A DNA stretch of 35,836 nt. Source: Actinomycetes bacterium. GTDB taxonomy: Bacteria > Actinomycetota > Acidimicrobiia > Acidimicrobiales > Acidimicrobiaceae. Position 1 is the first letter of the stretch. The number at the start of each line of letters is the position of its first letter. Position numbers and translations under genes: made by a program. Positions 17,762 to 27,315 of this stretch are shown here, piece after piece. Location of the stretch: positions 1 through 35,836 of the forward strand of contig JAJZIP010000011.1 of the NCBI GenBank assembly GCA_021810525.1. Reading direction: 5' to 3'. The notes below the pieces were generated by a model. It saw only the letters and a program-made list of their open reading frames with translations. It was not told where the DNA came from and did not search any database.

Positions 17762-18985
17762 CTACATTGAGCGTGAACCGGCTACCAGTTCAGCGATCCT
17801 TCCGACACCTTTGGCGATGTCTTCCTCGCCCATCGCATAGCTGAAACGGGCATATCCCGGGGTTCCGAATGCCTCTCCGGGAACGATCGCCACCTTTGCC
17901 TGATCCAGGATTACCTCGGCCAGTTCAGCCGTGGTTGTCGGCACGATCCCCGAGTAGTCTCGCTTCAAGAGACCCTCAAGACTGGCAAAGGCGTAGAAGG
18001 CTCCTTCCGGCATGGGGCACTCCACGCCCGGTATAGCGTTCAAGAGCCCATGGATAAGCACTCTTCGTCGATCGAAAGCTACCTTCATGGTCGCCACGTC
18101 GTCAAGCGGGCCTTCGAGCGCTTCGATGGCGGCTCTCTGAGCGATGTTAGATACGTTCGAGGTGGACTGGGATTGCAGATTGGTGGCAGCCCCAATGACG
18201 TCATGAGGTGCAATCATCCAGCCGACTCTCCAACCGGTCATGGCATAGGTCTTCGCAACTCCGTTGACTACCACCGCTTTGTCCAGCAGGCGCGGCTCAA
18301 CTACAGGGAGAGACCATGCCTTGTGGCCGTCATAGACAAGGTGCTCGTAGATCTCATCAGCCATGACCCAAAGGTCGTTGTCGACGAGCCATTGCGCGAC
18401 CTCCTTCGACTCCTCCAGGTTGTAGACGGCACCGGTCGGGTTGGACGGTGAGACGTGTACAAAGAGCTTTGTTCGTGGACTCAGATAATTGTTCAATTCG
18501 CTGACTCTGACCTTGAAGCCATTCTCCAATGTCGTTGGCACCTCGATGGGTATGCCACCGGCAAGCTTCACCGCCTCAGGATATGTGGTCCAATAAGGGG
18601 AGGGAATCAAGACTTCGTCGCCCTCACCGACAAGTGTGGCAAAGGTGTTGAAGATGGCGTGTTTTCCCCCGTTGGTCACTAAAACCTGAGATGAAGAGAC
18701 TTGAAGGCCCGAGTCCCTCTTGGTTTTTTCAGCTATTGCTTCGCGGAGTTCCGGTAGTCCAGCGGTCGGTGTATAGCGATGATTCTTGGGATCGAGGCAT
18801 GCTTGGGCTGCGACGCGGGCAATTCTCTCAGGAGTTGGAAAGTCGGGTTCTCCGGCCCCGAATCCGATGATGTCTATGCCCTGTGCCTTTAGCGCCTTTG
18901 CCTTGGCGTCGATTGCTAATGTGGCCGACTCGGCTACATTTTCAATTCGGGTAGATATCCTTGGTTTTGTCGGTTGAGTTTCCAA
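17762..18985 (-). CDS. aspC: Aspartate aminotransferase, class I/II (AspC/AspB family)
   Basis: A PLP-dependent fold-type I aminotransferase, most likely glutamate:oxaloacetate transaminase. The 1-gamma family signature ESATLAIDAKAKALKAQG and GFGAGEPDFPTP lie at the N-terminus, the PLP lysine is in VNGVAKTYAMTGWRVGW, and the substrate-binding Arg is in YARFSYAMGEED. The frame is open to an ATG at 19,138, far inside serC. Two better starts exist: ATG 19,042 (overlapping the serC start) and TTG 18,985, which has GGAG 5 nt ahead and gives a normal 407-residue protein; I use the latter. It diverges from serC. Other substrates (aromatic or branched-chain keto acids) cannot be excluded. Confidence 0.85.
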   Translation of the reverse strand: METQPTKPRISTRIENVAESATLAIDAKAKALKAQGIDIIGFGAGEPDFPTPERIARVAAQACLDPKNHRYTPTAGLPELREAIAEKTKRDSGLQVSSSQVLVTNGGKHAIFNTFATLVGEGDEVLIPSPYWTTYPEAVKLAGGIPIEVPTTLENGFKVRVSELNNYLSPRTKLFVHVSPSNPTGAVYNLEESKEVAQWLVDNDLWVMADEIYEHLVYDGHKAWSLPVVEPRLLDKAVVVNGVAKTYAMTGWRVGWMIAPHDVIGAATNLQSQSTSNVSNIAQRAAIEALEGPLDDVATMKVAFDRRRVLIHGLLNAIPGVECPMPEGAFYAFASLEGLLKRDYSGIVPTTTAELAEVILDQAKVAIVPGEAFGTPGYARFSYAMGEEDIAKGVGRIAELVAGSRSM

Positions 18986-19004
18986 TTGGGCTCCAGAAAT
19001 GTGA

Positions 19005-20147
<1,143 letters not shown>

Positions 20148-20198
20148 ATTCCAAAGCGCCTTCCAAAAAGATGCCGTGACGGAAGTTGGTAAAGAAAG

Positions 20199-20230
20199 AA
20201 TCAGACCGCACCAGTTGACGCGGTCTGATT
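20199..20230. terminator. Bidirectional terminator between serC and leuD
   Basis: AATCAGACCGC (20,199-20,209) and GCGGTCTGATT (20,220-20,230) form a perfect 11-bp stem with a 10-nt loop between convergent genes. On the minus strand it is followed by the T-rich TCTTTCTTT, so it should end leuCD transcription well; the plus-strand tail is weaker. Confidence 0.85.
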
Positions 20231-20253
20231 GTATTATCGAGAATCGATGCAGG

Positions 20254-20850
20254 TTACGTCGCCATGGCTGGCAACCAAGATTTCCTTTGTGACTCGTAGT
20301 CGGTTATCTCCTGGGCAGATCTGAGCGTAAGGCCGATGTCGTCGAGTCCCTCTAGCAGGCGGTACTGTGTGAAATCGTCCAGAGGAAAGCTGGCGACAAG
20401 TCCTGCTGCAGGAACGGACACTGTCCTTGCAGCGACGTCCACGATTATTTCAGTGGCAGGGTCCCTCTTGATCTGCTCGGTGATCGAGTCGACTTCTGCC
20501 TGGGTCAACACGATAGGCACAAGACCGGCTTTGGTGGAGTTGTTCCGGAAAATGTCTCCGAACCGCGGCGAAATGACCGCCTCGAATCCGTAATCTGTCA
20601 GCGCCCAGACTGCATGTTCACGAGAAGAGCCGGTGCCAAAGTTGGGTCCCGCTACAAGGATCTTTGCGTTCTTGTATACGGGGTCATTGAGCACGAAGTC
20701 GGGGTCCTCCCTCCATTCCTCAAACAGACCCGCGCCGAATCCGGTTCTTTCCACCCTCTTCAGCCACTCTGAAGGGATTATCTGGTCTGTGTCAACGTCG
20801 CTTCGTTCGAGCGGGAGACCCGTACCCCGAATCTCTTTGATTGGTCGCAT
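20254..20850 (-). CDS. leuD: 3-isopropylmalate dehydratase small subunit
   Basis: LeuD is the swivelling small subunit of isopropylmalate isomerase; with LeuC it converts 2- to 3-isopropylmalate and, with CimA product, citramalate to methylmalate. The 198-residue protein contains RSDVDTDQIIPSEWLKR and NFGTGSSREHAVWAL, both hallmarks. The frame is open from 20,913, overlapping leuC, but ATG 20,850 has AGGA just upstream and gives the standard N-terminus MRPIKEIRGTGLPLERSDVDTD. It follows leuC by 28 nt and ends before a strong terminator. Confidence 0.95.
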   Translation of the reverse strand: MRPIKEIRGTGLPLERSDVDTDQIIPSEWLKRVERTGFGAGLFEEWREDPDFVLNDPVYKNAKILVAGPNFGTGSSREHAVWALTDYGFEAVISPRFGDIFRNNSTKAGLVPIVLTQAEVDSITEQIKRDPATEIIVDVAARTVSVPAAGLVASFPLDDFTQYRLLEGLDDIGLTLRSAQEITDYESQRKSWLPAMAT

Positions 20851-20878
20851 CTGAAAATCCTTTGTTAAGCTTGGAAGA

Positions 20879-22276
20879 TTAGATCTGGTCAGGTGTTGCA
20901 AAATGTCCGGCAATGGCTGTGGATGCTGCTACGGCCGGCGAGACGAGGTGCGTTCTCCCGCCCTTGCCCTGGCGACCCTCAAAATTTCGGTTCGAAGTCG
21001 AGGCTGCTCGTTGTCCAGGTGAGAGGTGATCCGGGTTCATGCCAAGGCACATGGAACAGCCCGGCTCCCTCCACTCGAAACCTGCATCCAAGAAGATCTT
21101 GTCAAGCCCCTCTTGTTCTGCTTGCTTTTTGATGTGCTGTGATCCTGGGACGACGAGCGCCCGAATCCCGGGCGACACCTTTTTGCCCTTTGAAACACTG
21201 GCGGCAAGGCGGAGGTCCTCGATTCGCGAGTTGGTGCACGAGCCTATGAAGACGGTGTCGACATAGATTTCGGAGATCGGCGTTCCAGCCTTGAGGCCCA
21301 TATATGTAAGCGCCCTTGCAGCAGCCTCTCTCGCCGCCGGTTCGCTGAAGCTTTCAGGGTCTGGTACCGAGGCTGAGATCGGAACGACTTGAGAAGGGTT
21401 TGTTCCCCACGACACAAAGGGGGTGAGTTTGGATGCGTCTATGAACACCTCTTTGTCGAATGTGGCGCTTTCATCGGTAACCAAGGACTTCCAGTAGGCG
21501 ACAGCCTCGTCCCATTCGGCTCCTTTGGGAGCGTGCGGCCGTCCCTTGATGTATTCGAAGGTCGTATCGTCCGGAGCTATGAGTCCGGCTCTGGCGCCAG
21601 CCTCGATACTCATGTTGCTCACGGTCATCCTGCCTTCCATCGATAGAGATCGGATGGTTGAGCCGCGATATTCGATTACATACCCGATTCCCCCGCCGGT
21701 ACCGATCTCTCCGATGATTGCCAAGATGAGATCTTTTGCGGTCACGCCCTTTGGCAACTCTCCTTCGACGGTGATTGCCATGGTCTTGGGACGCTGTTGT
21801 GGGAGAGTCTGGGTGGCGAGCACATGCTCGACCTCTGAGGTTCCAATACCGAACGCAAGCGCACCAAAGGCTCCATGGGTTGCGGTGTGACTATCTCCAC
21901 AGACGACGGTCATCCCCGGCAGGGTCAGTCCCTGTTCGGGCCCAATCACATGCACTATTCCCTGGTTCTTGTCACCCATGGGGTAATGAGTAATCCCGAA
22001 CTCTTTGCAGTTGTTGGCGAGCACGTTGAGCTGCTTTGCCGCAATGGGGTCGGCGACAGGCTTGTCGATGTCGGTTGTCGGAACATTGTGGTCGGCAGTG
22101 GCCACTGTCAGATCAGGTCTTCTTACCCTTCGATTGTTCATTCGCAGGCCGTCAAATGCCTGTGCGGAGGTAATCTCATGGACCAGATGCAGGTCGATGT
22201 ATAGGAGATCCGGTTCGTTGGCCGCAGAGTGAGCCACGTGGGCGTCCCAGACCTTTTCGCTAAGAGTTTTACCCAT
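20879..22276 (-). CDS. leuC: 3-isopropylmalate dehydratase large subunit
   Basis: LeuC carries the [4Fe-4S] cluster and the active site of isopropylmalate isomerase. In 465 residues it shows KVWDAHVAH at the N-terminus, [22 protein letters not shown], and cluster cysteines in [13 protein letters not shown] and [20 protein letters not shown] precedes ATG 22,276. It is co-transcribed with leuD. Unlike ilvB, leuA and leuB, no leader peptide with a terminator is found ahead of it, so leuCD may be controlled differently. Confidence 0.97.
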   Translation of the reverse strand: MGKTLSEKVWDAHVAHSAANEPDLLYIDLHLVHEITSAQAFDGLRMNNRRVRRPDLTVATADHNVPTTDIDKPVADPIAAKQLNVLANNCKEFGITHYPMGDKNQGIVHVIGPEQGLTLPGMTVVCGDSHTATHGAFGALAFGIGTSEVEHVLATQTLPQQRPKTMAITVEGELPKGVTAKDLILAIIGEIGTGGGIGYVIEYRGSTIRSLSMEGRMTVSNMSIEAGARAGLIAPDDTTFEYIKGRPHAPKGAEWDEAVAYWKSLVTDESATFDKEVFIDASKLTPFVSWGTNPSQVVPISASVPDPESFSEPAAREAAARALTYMGLKAGTPISEIYVDTVFIGSCTNSRIEDLRLAASVSKGKKVSPGIRALVVPGSQHIKKQAEQEGLDKIFLDAGFEWREPGCSMCLGMNPDHLSPGQRAASTSNRNFEGRQGKGGRTHLVSPAVAASTAIAGHFATPDQI

Positions 22277-22315
22277 TATTTTCCCTGTCTAATCGGTAAC
22301 CAGTAAATAAAGAGA

Positions 22316-22360
22316 ATTGTATCGGTCCTTCCAACAGAGACTTGGCCTGTGTCTCTCTGA
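22316..22360 (-). promoter_or_regulatory. Candidate leuC promoter with nearby inverted repeat
   Basis: On the minus strand a good -10, TACAAT, occupies 22,321-22,316, about 40 nt before leuC. Upstream, near the expected -35 zone, AGAGAC/GTCTCT (22,336-22,341 and 22,351-22,356) form an inverted repeat with a 9-nt spacer. A 13-bp palindrome TCGAAG-T-CTTCGA lies farther up at 22,415-22,427. These are possible operator sites; no clear -35 was seen. Confidence 0.35.
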
Positions 22361-22434
22361 CGGGTTCAGACAATCCAACTATTGCACTCGATGCTAGTCG
22401 ATACCAGGAGCGGTTCGAAGTCTTCGAGGCGAGG

Positions 22435-22465
22435 AAAATGGCACTGTTCTAGGCGAGACAGTGCC
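22435..22465 (-). terminator. greA terminator
   Basis: GGCACTGT (plus 22,440-22,447) and ACAGTGCC (22,458-22,465) form a perfect 8-bp stem with a 10-nt loop, 15 nt after the greA stop, followed on the minus strand by ATTTTCC. The short T-run makes it a moderate terminator separating greA from leuCD. Confidence 0.7.
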
Positions 22466-22479
22466 AGCCAAGCTTTGAA

Positions 22480-22947
22480 CTAGACGCCTATTTTCACAAT
22501 CTCTACCCGGAGAAAGCCCCCAGGCGACTCATACTCGACTATCTGGCCTTCACTCTTACCAAGAATGGCCTTGCCAAGAGGAGAGTTTGGCGATACGACC
22601 GCTACATCGGGCCTCTTCTCCTCGATTGAGCCGATGAGGTACTGCTCCGAATCCTCATCACCCTCGTATCGAAGGTGGACAATCGAGCCAGTGGTGATCA
22701 TCATGGACTGGTTCTCGTCCTCTACGATCTCAGCTTCGGCCAAAAGAGCCTGGATCTGGCGGATTCGAGCCTCCATCTTCCCTTGGGTATCTCTGGCGGC
22801 GTGATAGTCCCCGTTTTCTCGCAGGTCGCCCAGAGCACGCGCGGCTCCGATTGCAGCAGCAATCTCGATCCGTCCTCGTGTGGTGAGGTCGTGAAGTTCT
22901 GCTTCGAGTCGTTCGAAGGTTTGACGGGATAGTCTCGTTTCGGTCAC
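22480..22947 (-). CDS. greA: Transcription elongation factor GreA
   Basis: GreA rescues backtracked RNA polymerase by stimulating transcript cleavage. From GTG 22,947 it has 155 residues: an N-terminal coiled coil with the acidic tip motif GDLRENGDYHAAR, and a C-terminal FKBP-like domain with PNSPLGKAILGKSEGQIVEYESPGG. The frame stays open for 263 more codons across leuB antisense, but that extension has no GreA similarity and is rejected. TACTTT lies 7 nt before the GTG, so the mRNA is probably leaderless. It is divergent from the leuB leader and upstream of leuCD. Confidence 0.93.
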   Translation of the reverse strand: MTETRLSRQTFERLEAELHDLTTRGRIEIAAAIGAARALGDLRENGDYHAARDTQGKMEARIRQIQALLAEAEIVEDENQSMMITTGSIVHLRYEGDEDSEQYLIGSIEEKRPDVAVVSPNSPLGKAILGKSEGQIVEYESPGGFLRVEIVKIGV

Positions 22948-22954
22948 GTAATAC

Positions 22955-22960
22955 AAAGTA
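22955..22960 (-). promoter_or_regulatory. Proposed greA -10 box
   Basis: TACTTT on the minus strand ends 7 nt before the greA GTG, a spacing that would put the transcription start on the start codon. A weak -35 (GTTACA) lies 17 nt farther upstream. Confidence 0.45.
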
Positions 22961-23027
22961 GTAGCTAGGATCGGTTTTGTAACTGCACTGGACAGTGGTC
23001 TCGGCATGAATTTCAGTAAAATTCTAT

Positions 23028-23055
23028 TTGACATTGGTCTTTTTAGACGTAAAAT
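23028..23055 (+). promoter_or_regulatory. leuB leader promoter
   Basis: TTGACA (23,028-23,033) and TAAAAT (23,050-23,055) are 16 nt apart, the best sigma-70-like promoter I see in the window. The predicted start is near 23,062, about 12 nt before the leader ATG at 23,075. Confidence 0.75.
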
Positions 23056-23074
23056 TGTTTGGCTTTGAACAAAA

Positions 23075-23098
23075 ATGGATTTGCTTCGTATAACGTAA
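23075..23098 (+). CDS. leuB leader peptide MDLLRIT
   Basis: A seven-codon ORF encoding M-D-L-L-R-I-T with stop TAA, placed just behind the TTGACA/TAAAAT promoter and 10 nt ahead of a hairpin and terminator. Leu-Leu and Ile are products of the pathway, matching the leuB-ilvE-cimA genes downstream. With only three branched-chain codons it is weaker evidence than the ilvB and leuA leaders, and there is no clear ribosome-binding site. Confidence 0.6.
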   Translation: MDLLRIT

Positions 23099-23108
23099 TT
23101 ATTCTGTG

Positions 23109-23133
23109 AGCTTGCGCTAATTTGGCGTGAGCT
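23109..23133 (+). promoter_or_regulatory. Pause hairpin of the leuB attenuator
   Basis: AGCTTGCGC (23,109-23,117) and GCGTGAGCT (23,125-23,133) pair over 9 bp, two of them G-U, with a 7-nt loop, starting 10 nt behind the leader stop. Confidence 0.6.
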
Positions 23134-23138
23134 GTTGC

Positions 23139-23170
23139 GACCGGCCACCCTAGTGGGCGGTCTTTTCTTT
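23139..23170 (+). terminator. leuB attenuator terminator
   Basis: GACCG-G-CCAC (23,139-23,148) pairs with GTGG-G-CGGTC (23,153-23,162) apart from one G-G mismatch, with a 4-nt loop, followed by TTTTCTTT. It lies 32 nt upstream of the leuB GTG. Confidence 0.8.
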
Positions 23171-23202
23171 ATAGCTGGATTATCTGACAGTGAGGTTGAT
23201 GG

Positions 23203-24222
23203 GTGGCGCGATACAGAGTTGGTTTGATCGGCGGCGACGGAATCGGTCCGGAGGTCATTGGTGAGACCGTCAAGGTGATCAAGGCTGCTGGCGTAGAGCT
23301 CGACACCGTAGAGTACGATCTCGGTGCCGACAGGTATTTGCGTACCGGAGACGTGCTGCCCGACGACACCCTTCTCGAGATAAGGGCCTTGGACGCAGTC
23401 TTGTTGGGTGCAGTTGGGCCGCCGATAGGCTCTACGCAGGTGCCCTCTGGAATTTTGGAACGAGGTCTGTTGCTCAAGCTCCGCTTCGAGTTGGACCTCT
23501 ATGTAAATATGCGGCCGTTTGTCACCCCAAAAGGCTGGAACCGCTTCAACATCGAGCCAATGGATATGGTCGTGATCCGTGAGAATACCGAGGGACCATA
23601 TGTCGGCGAAGGTGGTTTGCTCAGAAAGGGCACTAAGCAGGAGGTCGCGACCCAGGGATCGCTGAACACGAGATTTGGCGTAGAGCGAGTTGTTCGTTAC
23701 GCTTTCGAGCTGGCTTCCTCGAGGCCGAGGAGGCATCTAAGCCTGGTCCACAAGACGAATGTGCTGACATATGCGGGCGATCTATGGCAGAGGACGTTCA
23801 ATGACGTTGCAGCTGAATTTCCGGATATCGAGACCGCTTACAGCCATGTCGATGCTGCTTGCATTCACATGGTCGAGAATCCCACCAGGTATGACGTCAT
23901 AGTCACGGACAATTTGTTTGGAGACATTCTTACGGATCTCTGCGGGGCCGTATCAGGTGGCATTGGCCTGGCTGCTTCAGCAAATCTGAATCCTGATCGG
24001 ACCGGCCCCTCTCTTTTTGAACCGGTGCACGGTGCGGCGCACGACATCGTTGGTACCGGTAAGGCAAATCCCATGGCAGCGATCCGGTCGGGGGCTCTGA
24101 TGCTTGAGTTTCTTGGTGAGAGAGAGGCTGCTTCGAGAATTAACAGGGCCTTGGAAGAGTATGAGATTCCTAGAGTGGCCAAGACCAGCGCCATTGGTGA
24201 TGCAATTGCGGAAAGGGTGTAG
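23203..24222 (+). CDS. leuB: 3-isopropylmalate dehydrogenase
   Basis: LeuB oxidatively decarboxylates 3-isopropylmalate to 2-oxoisocaproate and, in the citramalate route, 3-methylmalate to 2-oxobutyrate. The 339-residue protein has GGDGIGPEV at the N-terminus, VIRENTEGPYVGEGG, LVHKTNVLTYAGDLW and EPVHGAAHDIVGTGKANP, placing it in the isocitrate/isopropylmalate dehydrogenase family. Tartrate dehydrogenase relatives share these motifs, but operon context decides. The start is GTG 23,203, with GAGG about 9 nt ahead. It is the first gene of leuB-ilvE-cimA behind the third attenuator; the ilvE start is 3 nt after its stop. Confidence 0.93.
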   Translation: MARYRVGLIGGDGIGPEVIGETVKVIKAAGVELDTVEYDLGADRYLRTGDVLPDDTLLEIRALDAVLLGAVGPPIGSTQVPSGILERGLLLKLRFELDLYVNMRPFVTPKGWNRFNIEPMDMVVIRENTEGPYVGEGGLLRKGTKQEVATQGSLNTRFGVERVVRYAFELASSRPRRHLSLVHKTNVLTYAGDLWQRTFNDVAAEFPDIETAYSHVDAACIHMVENPTRYDVIVTDNLFGDILTDLCGAVSGGIGLAASANLNPDRTGPSLFEPVHGAAHDIVGTGKANPMAAIRSGALMLEFLGEREAASRINRALEEYEIPRVAKTSAIGDAIAERV

Positions 24223-24225
24223 AAG

Positions 24226-25149
24226 ATGCCGATTACTGAGACTGAAAAGATTTGGATGGATGGACGACTGGTTGATTGGAAAGATGCCAACATCCATGTC
24301 CTTACGCACGGCCTCCACTATGGTTCGGGCGTATTCGAGGGTATAAGAGCATATCAGACGGACAATGGCCCCGCTATTTACCGCCTTGAAGACCATGTTG
24401 CGCGACTTTTCGACTCGGCGAAGATTTTCATGATTGAGATCCCCTTCTCCCAGTCCGAGATAGTCGAGGCGGCCAAAGCCGTGGTCAGGGAGAACAAGCT
24501 CGAGAGTTGTTATATGAGGCCGATTGTCTTTCTCGGCTACGGGGAGATGGGGCTGAATCCCTTGTCATGCCCTGTTTCTGTCGCAATAGCAGCATGGCCC
24601 TGGGGAGCTTACCTCGGGGACGACGGCACCCAGAATGGTATCAGGCTCAAAGTCTCCTCATGGCAAAGGCATGATCCCAATGCGCTGCCGCCGGCTGCCA
24701 AGGGGACTGGCATGTACCTGAACTCGTCAATGGCTAAGGTTGAGGCCGTGAAAGCAGGATATGACGAAGCGATATTGATGTCTCCACAGGGGTACGTCTC
24801 TGAATGTACCGGTGAGAACCTTTTTGTGATCAAAAAGGGGAAGATCTTTACTCCACCAACCTCCGCGGGTGCTCTCGAAGGCATCACCCAGTCGTCAGTG
24901 ATCCGTTTTGCCAAGGATCTGGGTTACGAAGTCTCCATCGAGAACCTTCTTCGTAGCGATCTTTACACGGCTGACGAGATCTTTCTCTGTGGCACCGCAG
25001 CAGAGGTTGTTCCGGTGTCGTCGGTTGACGACAGAGTTGCTGGCGACGGAAAGCCGGGTCCGATGACCAAGGCTTTACAGTCGATGTATTTCGACGCAGT
25101 CAGGGGTCGCCTGGATGCGTATAAAGACTGGAATACCTATGTCAGTTGA
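24226..25149 (+). CDS. ilvE: Branched-chain amino-acid aminotransferase
   Basis: IlvE carries out the last step of valine, leucine and isoleucine synthesis using glutamate. It is a fold-type IV PLP enzyme of 307 residues with SGVFEGIRAY near residue 35, the PLP lysine at 159 (PPAAKGTGMYLNSS), GYDEAILM and ECTGENLFVIKKG, the usual order. The lysine number equals that of E. coli IlvE. It starts 3 nt after leuB and its end overlaps the proposed cimA start by 11 nt, so the three genes should be translated together. Confidence 0.95.
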   Translation: MPITETEKIWMDGRLVDWKDANIHVLTHGLHYGSGVFEGIRAYQTDNGPAIYRLEDHVARLFDSAKIFMIEIPFSQSEIVEAAKAVVRENKLESCYMRPIVFLGYGEMGLNPLSCPVSVAIAAWPWGAYLGDDGTQNGIRLKVSSWQRHDPNALPPAAKGTGMYLNSSMAKVEAVKAGYDEAILMSPQGYVSECTGENLFVIKKGKIFTPPTSAGALEGITQSSVIRFAKDLGYEVSIENLLRSDLYTADEIFLCGTAAEVVPVSSVDDRVAGDGKPGPMTKALQSMYFDAVRGRLDAYKDWNTYVS

Positions 25150-26740
25150 GCATGTACCAGGTCTGCCGAAACGGGTTGAGATCTATGACACGACGCTGCG
25201 TGACGGTTCCCAGCAGGAGGGGCTTTCGCTTAGCGTCGACGACAAGCTGAAAGTTGCGCGGCAGCTCGATAGTCTTGGTGTTGCATATATAGAGGGCGGC
25301 TGGCCCGGGGCCAATCCCAAAGATGAGGAGTTCTTCAAGAGGGCACCCAATGAGCTAAAGCTTACGACTGCGAAGCTTGTGGCATTTGGCTCGACAAGAA
25401 GGGCGACTACGAGAGCAGATCAAGACCCAACTCTGAGATCATTGGTTGAAGCCAATACTTCGAGCGTCTGCATCGTGGGCAAGGCATGGGACTACCACGT
25501 GGAGAAGGCTCTCAGAACGACCCTTGACGAAGGCGTAAGAATGGTGGCGGACTCAGTCGCTTTTCTGCATGGCCAGGGAATTGATGTCTTCTTGGATGCC
25601 GAACACTTTTTCGACGGATACAAGTCGAATCCCAAGTTCACTCTGGAGATTCTCAAGGCTGCCGAGGACTCAGGGGCGAGGACGCTTGTCCTTTGTGATA
25701 CCAACGGGGGCACCCTGCCGCATGAGGTCGAAGAGATCTTGGGAACCATCGGTCCTTTATACTCTGCCGAAATTGGAGTCCACTTCCATAACGATTCCGG
25801 CTGCGCTGTTGCAAACGCCCTCGCAGCGGTGAGAATGGGTGCTACACATGTCCAGGGTTGCATAAACGGTTATGGGGAGCGCACCGGAAATGCGGATCTC
25901 TCTGTGACAATTCCCAATCTCTCGCTAAAGATGAGCGTGGAGTCGGTTCCTCGTGACCGGATCGAACTGATTTCTGCAGTTTCGAGGCACGTAGCAGAGA
26001 TCGTAAACATCAACCTGGATCCGCAGAAGCCCTACGTAGGGACATCTGCTTTCGCTCATAAGGCAGGTCTTCATGTTAGTGCAATTACCAGGAGAAAAGA
26101 TGCCTACGAGCACATCTCTCCAGAGCTCGTAGGCAACGGATCCCGTTTTGTAGCCTCAGAGTTGTCCGGCAAATCCACTCTGGCAATCAAAGCAGCCGAA
26201 CTGGGGCTGGAACTCAACTCGGACGAGCTTGCAGGCGTAGTAGAACACCTTAAGGAGTTGGAGCACAAGGGATACCACTTCGAGGCCGCAGATGGCTCTC
26301 TGGAACTTCTGATGCGGGAGGCCAGCGGTTGGAAGCAGCACTTCTTCACCCTTGAGTCTTTCAGGGTGATCACTGATCATCGTGAGGATATAGGCGTGGT
26401 GACAGAAGCGACAGTCAAGGTCATTGTCGAGGGTAGCAGAATGATCGCCACCGCCGAAGGAAATGGTCCTGTAAACGCCCTTGACACCGCATTGCGTAAG
26501 GCGCTGTCCCCGTATTTCGAAAAGCTATCGAAGGTGCATCTCACAGATTTCAGAGTGAGGGTGCTCGACTCTGCGCTGGGCAGCGGAGCAGTGGTGAGAG
26601 TCTTGCTCGACAGCTCCGATGGGAATGACACGTGGTCGACCATGGGCGTCTCGGAGAACATCATCGATGCTTCATGGCAGGCACTGGTTGACTCAATTGT
26701 CATGGGGCTTATCAAGGTGGCAGAGAAGCCGTCGATCTAG
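25139..26740 (+). CDS. cimA: (R)-citramalate synthase
   Basis: CimA condenses acetyl-CoA with pyruvate to citramalate, which LeuCD and LeuB turn into 2-oxobutyrate, so isoleucine can be made without threonine deaminase. The 533-residue protein shows YDTTLRDGSQQEGLSLSVDDK and the CimA-typical YIEGGWPGANPKDEEFF, where LeuA has YIEAGFPVAS; HFHNDSGCAVANALA and GCINGYGERTGNADL are also present, plus a C-terminal regulatory domain. I use ATG 25,139 (11-nt overlap with ilvE) rather than ATG 25,115 because it gives a standard N-terminus. Substrate choice is inferred from subfamily signature and the leuB neighbourhood; no ilvA is in the window. Confidence 0.9.
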   Translation: MSVEHVPGLPKRVEIYDTTLRDGSQQEGLSLSVDDKLKVARQLDSLGVAYIEGGWPGANPKDEEFFKRAPNELKLTTAKLVAFGSTRRATTRADQDPTLRSLVEANTSSVCIVGKAWDYHVEKALRTTLDEGVRMVADSVAFLHGQGIDVFLDAEHFFDGYKSNPKFTLEILKAAEDSGARTLVLCDTNGGTLPHEVEEILGTIGPLYSAEIGVHFHNDSGCAVANALAAVRMGATHVQGCINGYGERTGNADLSVTIPNLSLKMSVESVPRDRIELISAVSRHVAEIVNINLDPQKPYVGTSAFAHKAGLHVSAITRRKDAYEHISPELVGNGSRFVASELSGKSTLAIKAAELGLELNSDELAGVVEHLKELEHKGYHFEAADGSLELLMREASGWKQHFFTLESFRVITDHREDIGVVTEATVKVIVEGSRMIATAEGNGPVNALDTALRKALSPYFEKLSKVHLTDFRVRVLDSALGSGAVVRVLLDSSDGNDTWSTMGVSENIIDASWQALVDSIVMGLIKVAEKPSI

Positions 26741-26799
26741 AAAGTAGATAGGCGGGTTCGAGGCGGTGAAATTAACGAAGTCAACAAATCTGAGCTAGA

Positions 26800-27315
26800 G
26801 TGTCAGTTGTGAGCCAGCCAAATTATGTTTCGAGTCCAAAGCACCCTACAGAACTGGGTTTAGTGGAGCTGCCTGTTTCGCACAGTTGGGTTCGCCCAAG
26901 AGTAGGAGTCATCACCCCCACCGACCGCAGCAAGAGAAGGCTGATCGGCGCCCCTTGTCCAGGAGAAGGTTACGCCTTAAAGCTTCTCAGGGAACGTTCG
27001 GCGAAGATCGAGCTTGCGGAGGGTGAGGAGCGCGAGGATGTGCTTGTCGGCCTCAGCATGATTGTTGGCAAGAGGGCTGGGTTATTCGGCAGAAGCCCGA
27101 TCTCATATGATGTTGACTTCTTCGCCAAGCTGTTTGGATTTGACGGTACCGCAGACGCCTCTTTGATCGAGTTTCGCAAGATGTACTTCAAGGGGGCGGC
27201 CCATAGCTATGTCGTTCAGAGACAGCTGGCCGACGCGCTGCCCGAGTCGACCCTGAAATTGACAGTCGACGCGCTTTCCTCTGTGAAGAACCGGCGGGAG
27301 CTTTTCAAAATCTAA
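26800..27315 (+). CDS. Uncharacterised conserved-looking protein
   Basis: Not recognised. The 171-residue basic protein has no signal peptide or membrane segment; it has a central acidic stretch (KIELAEGEEREDVLVGLSMIVGKRAGLFGR) and ends VKNRRELFKI. Codon use looks coding and there is no overlapping alternative. GTG 26,800 is the first start; a second GTG at 26,809 is equally possible. Its TAA overlaps the stop of the convergent acyl-CoA dehydrogenase by 4 nt. It follows cimA by 59 nt without a terminator, so it may be read from the leuB operon. Confidence 0.6.
   Translation: MSVVSQPNYVSSPKHPTELGLVELPVSHSWVRPRVGVITPTDRSKRRLIGAPCPGEGYALKLLRERSAKIELAEGEEREDVLVGLSMIVGKRAGLFGRSPISYDVDFFAKLFGFDGTADASLIEFRKMYFKGAAHSYVVQRQLADALPESTLKLTVDALSSVKNRRELFKI

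Noticed and set aside
23006-23068. 20-codon ORF beginning MNFSKILFDIG as the leuB leader peptide
   Set aside because: It is rich in Ile/Leu, but its start lies upstream of the TTGACA/TAAAAT promoter, so it would not be on that transcript; MDLLRIT is better placed.
22480-23736. 418-residue ORF including greA
   Set aside because: Only the last 155 residues are GreA; the extension is antisense to leuB and its leader and has no family similarity.
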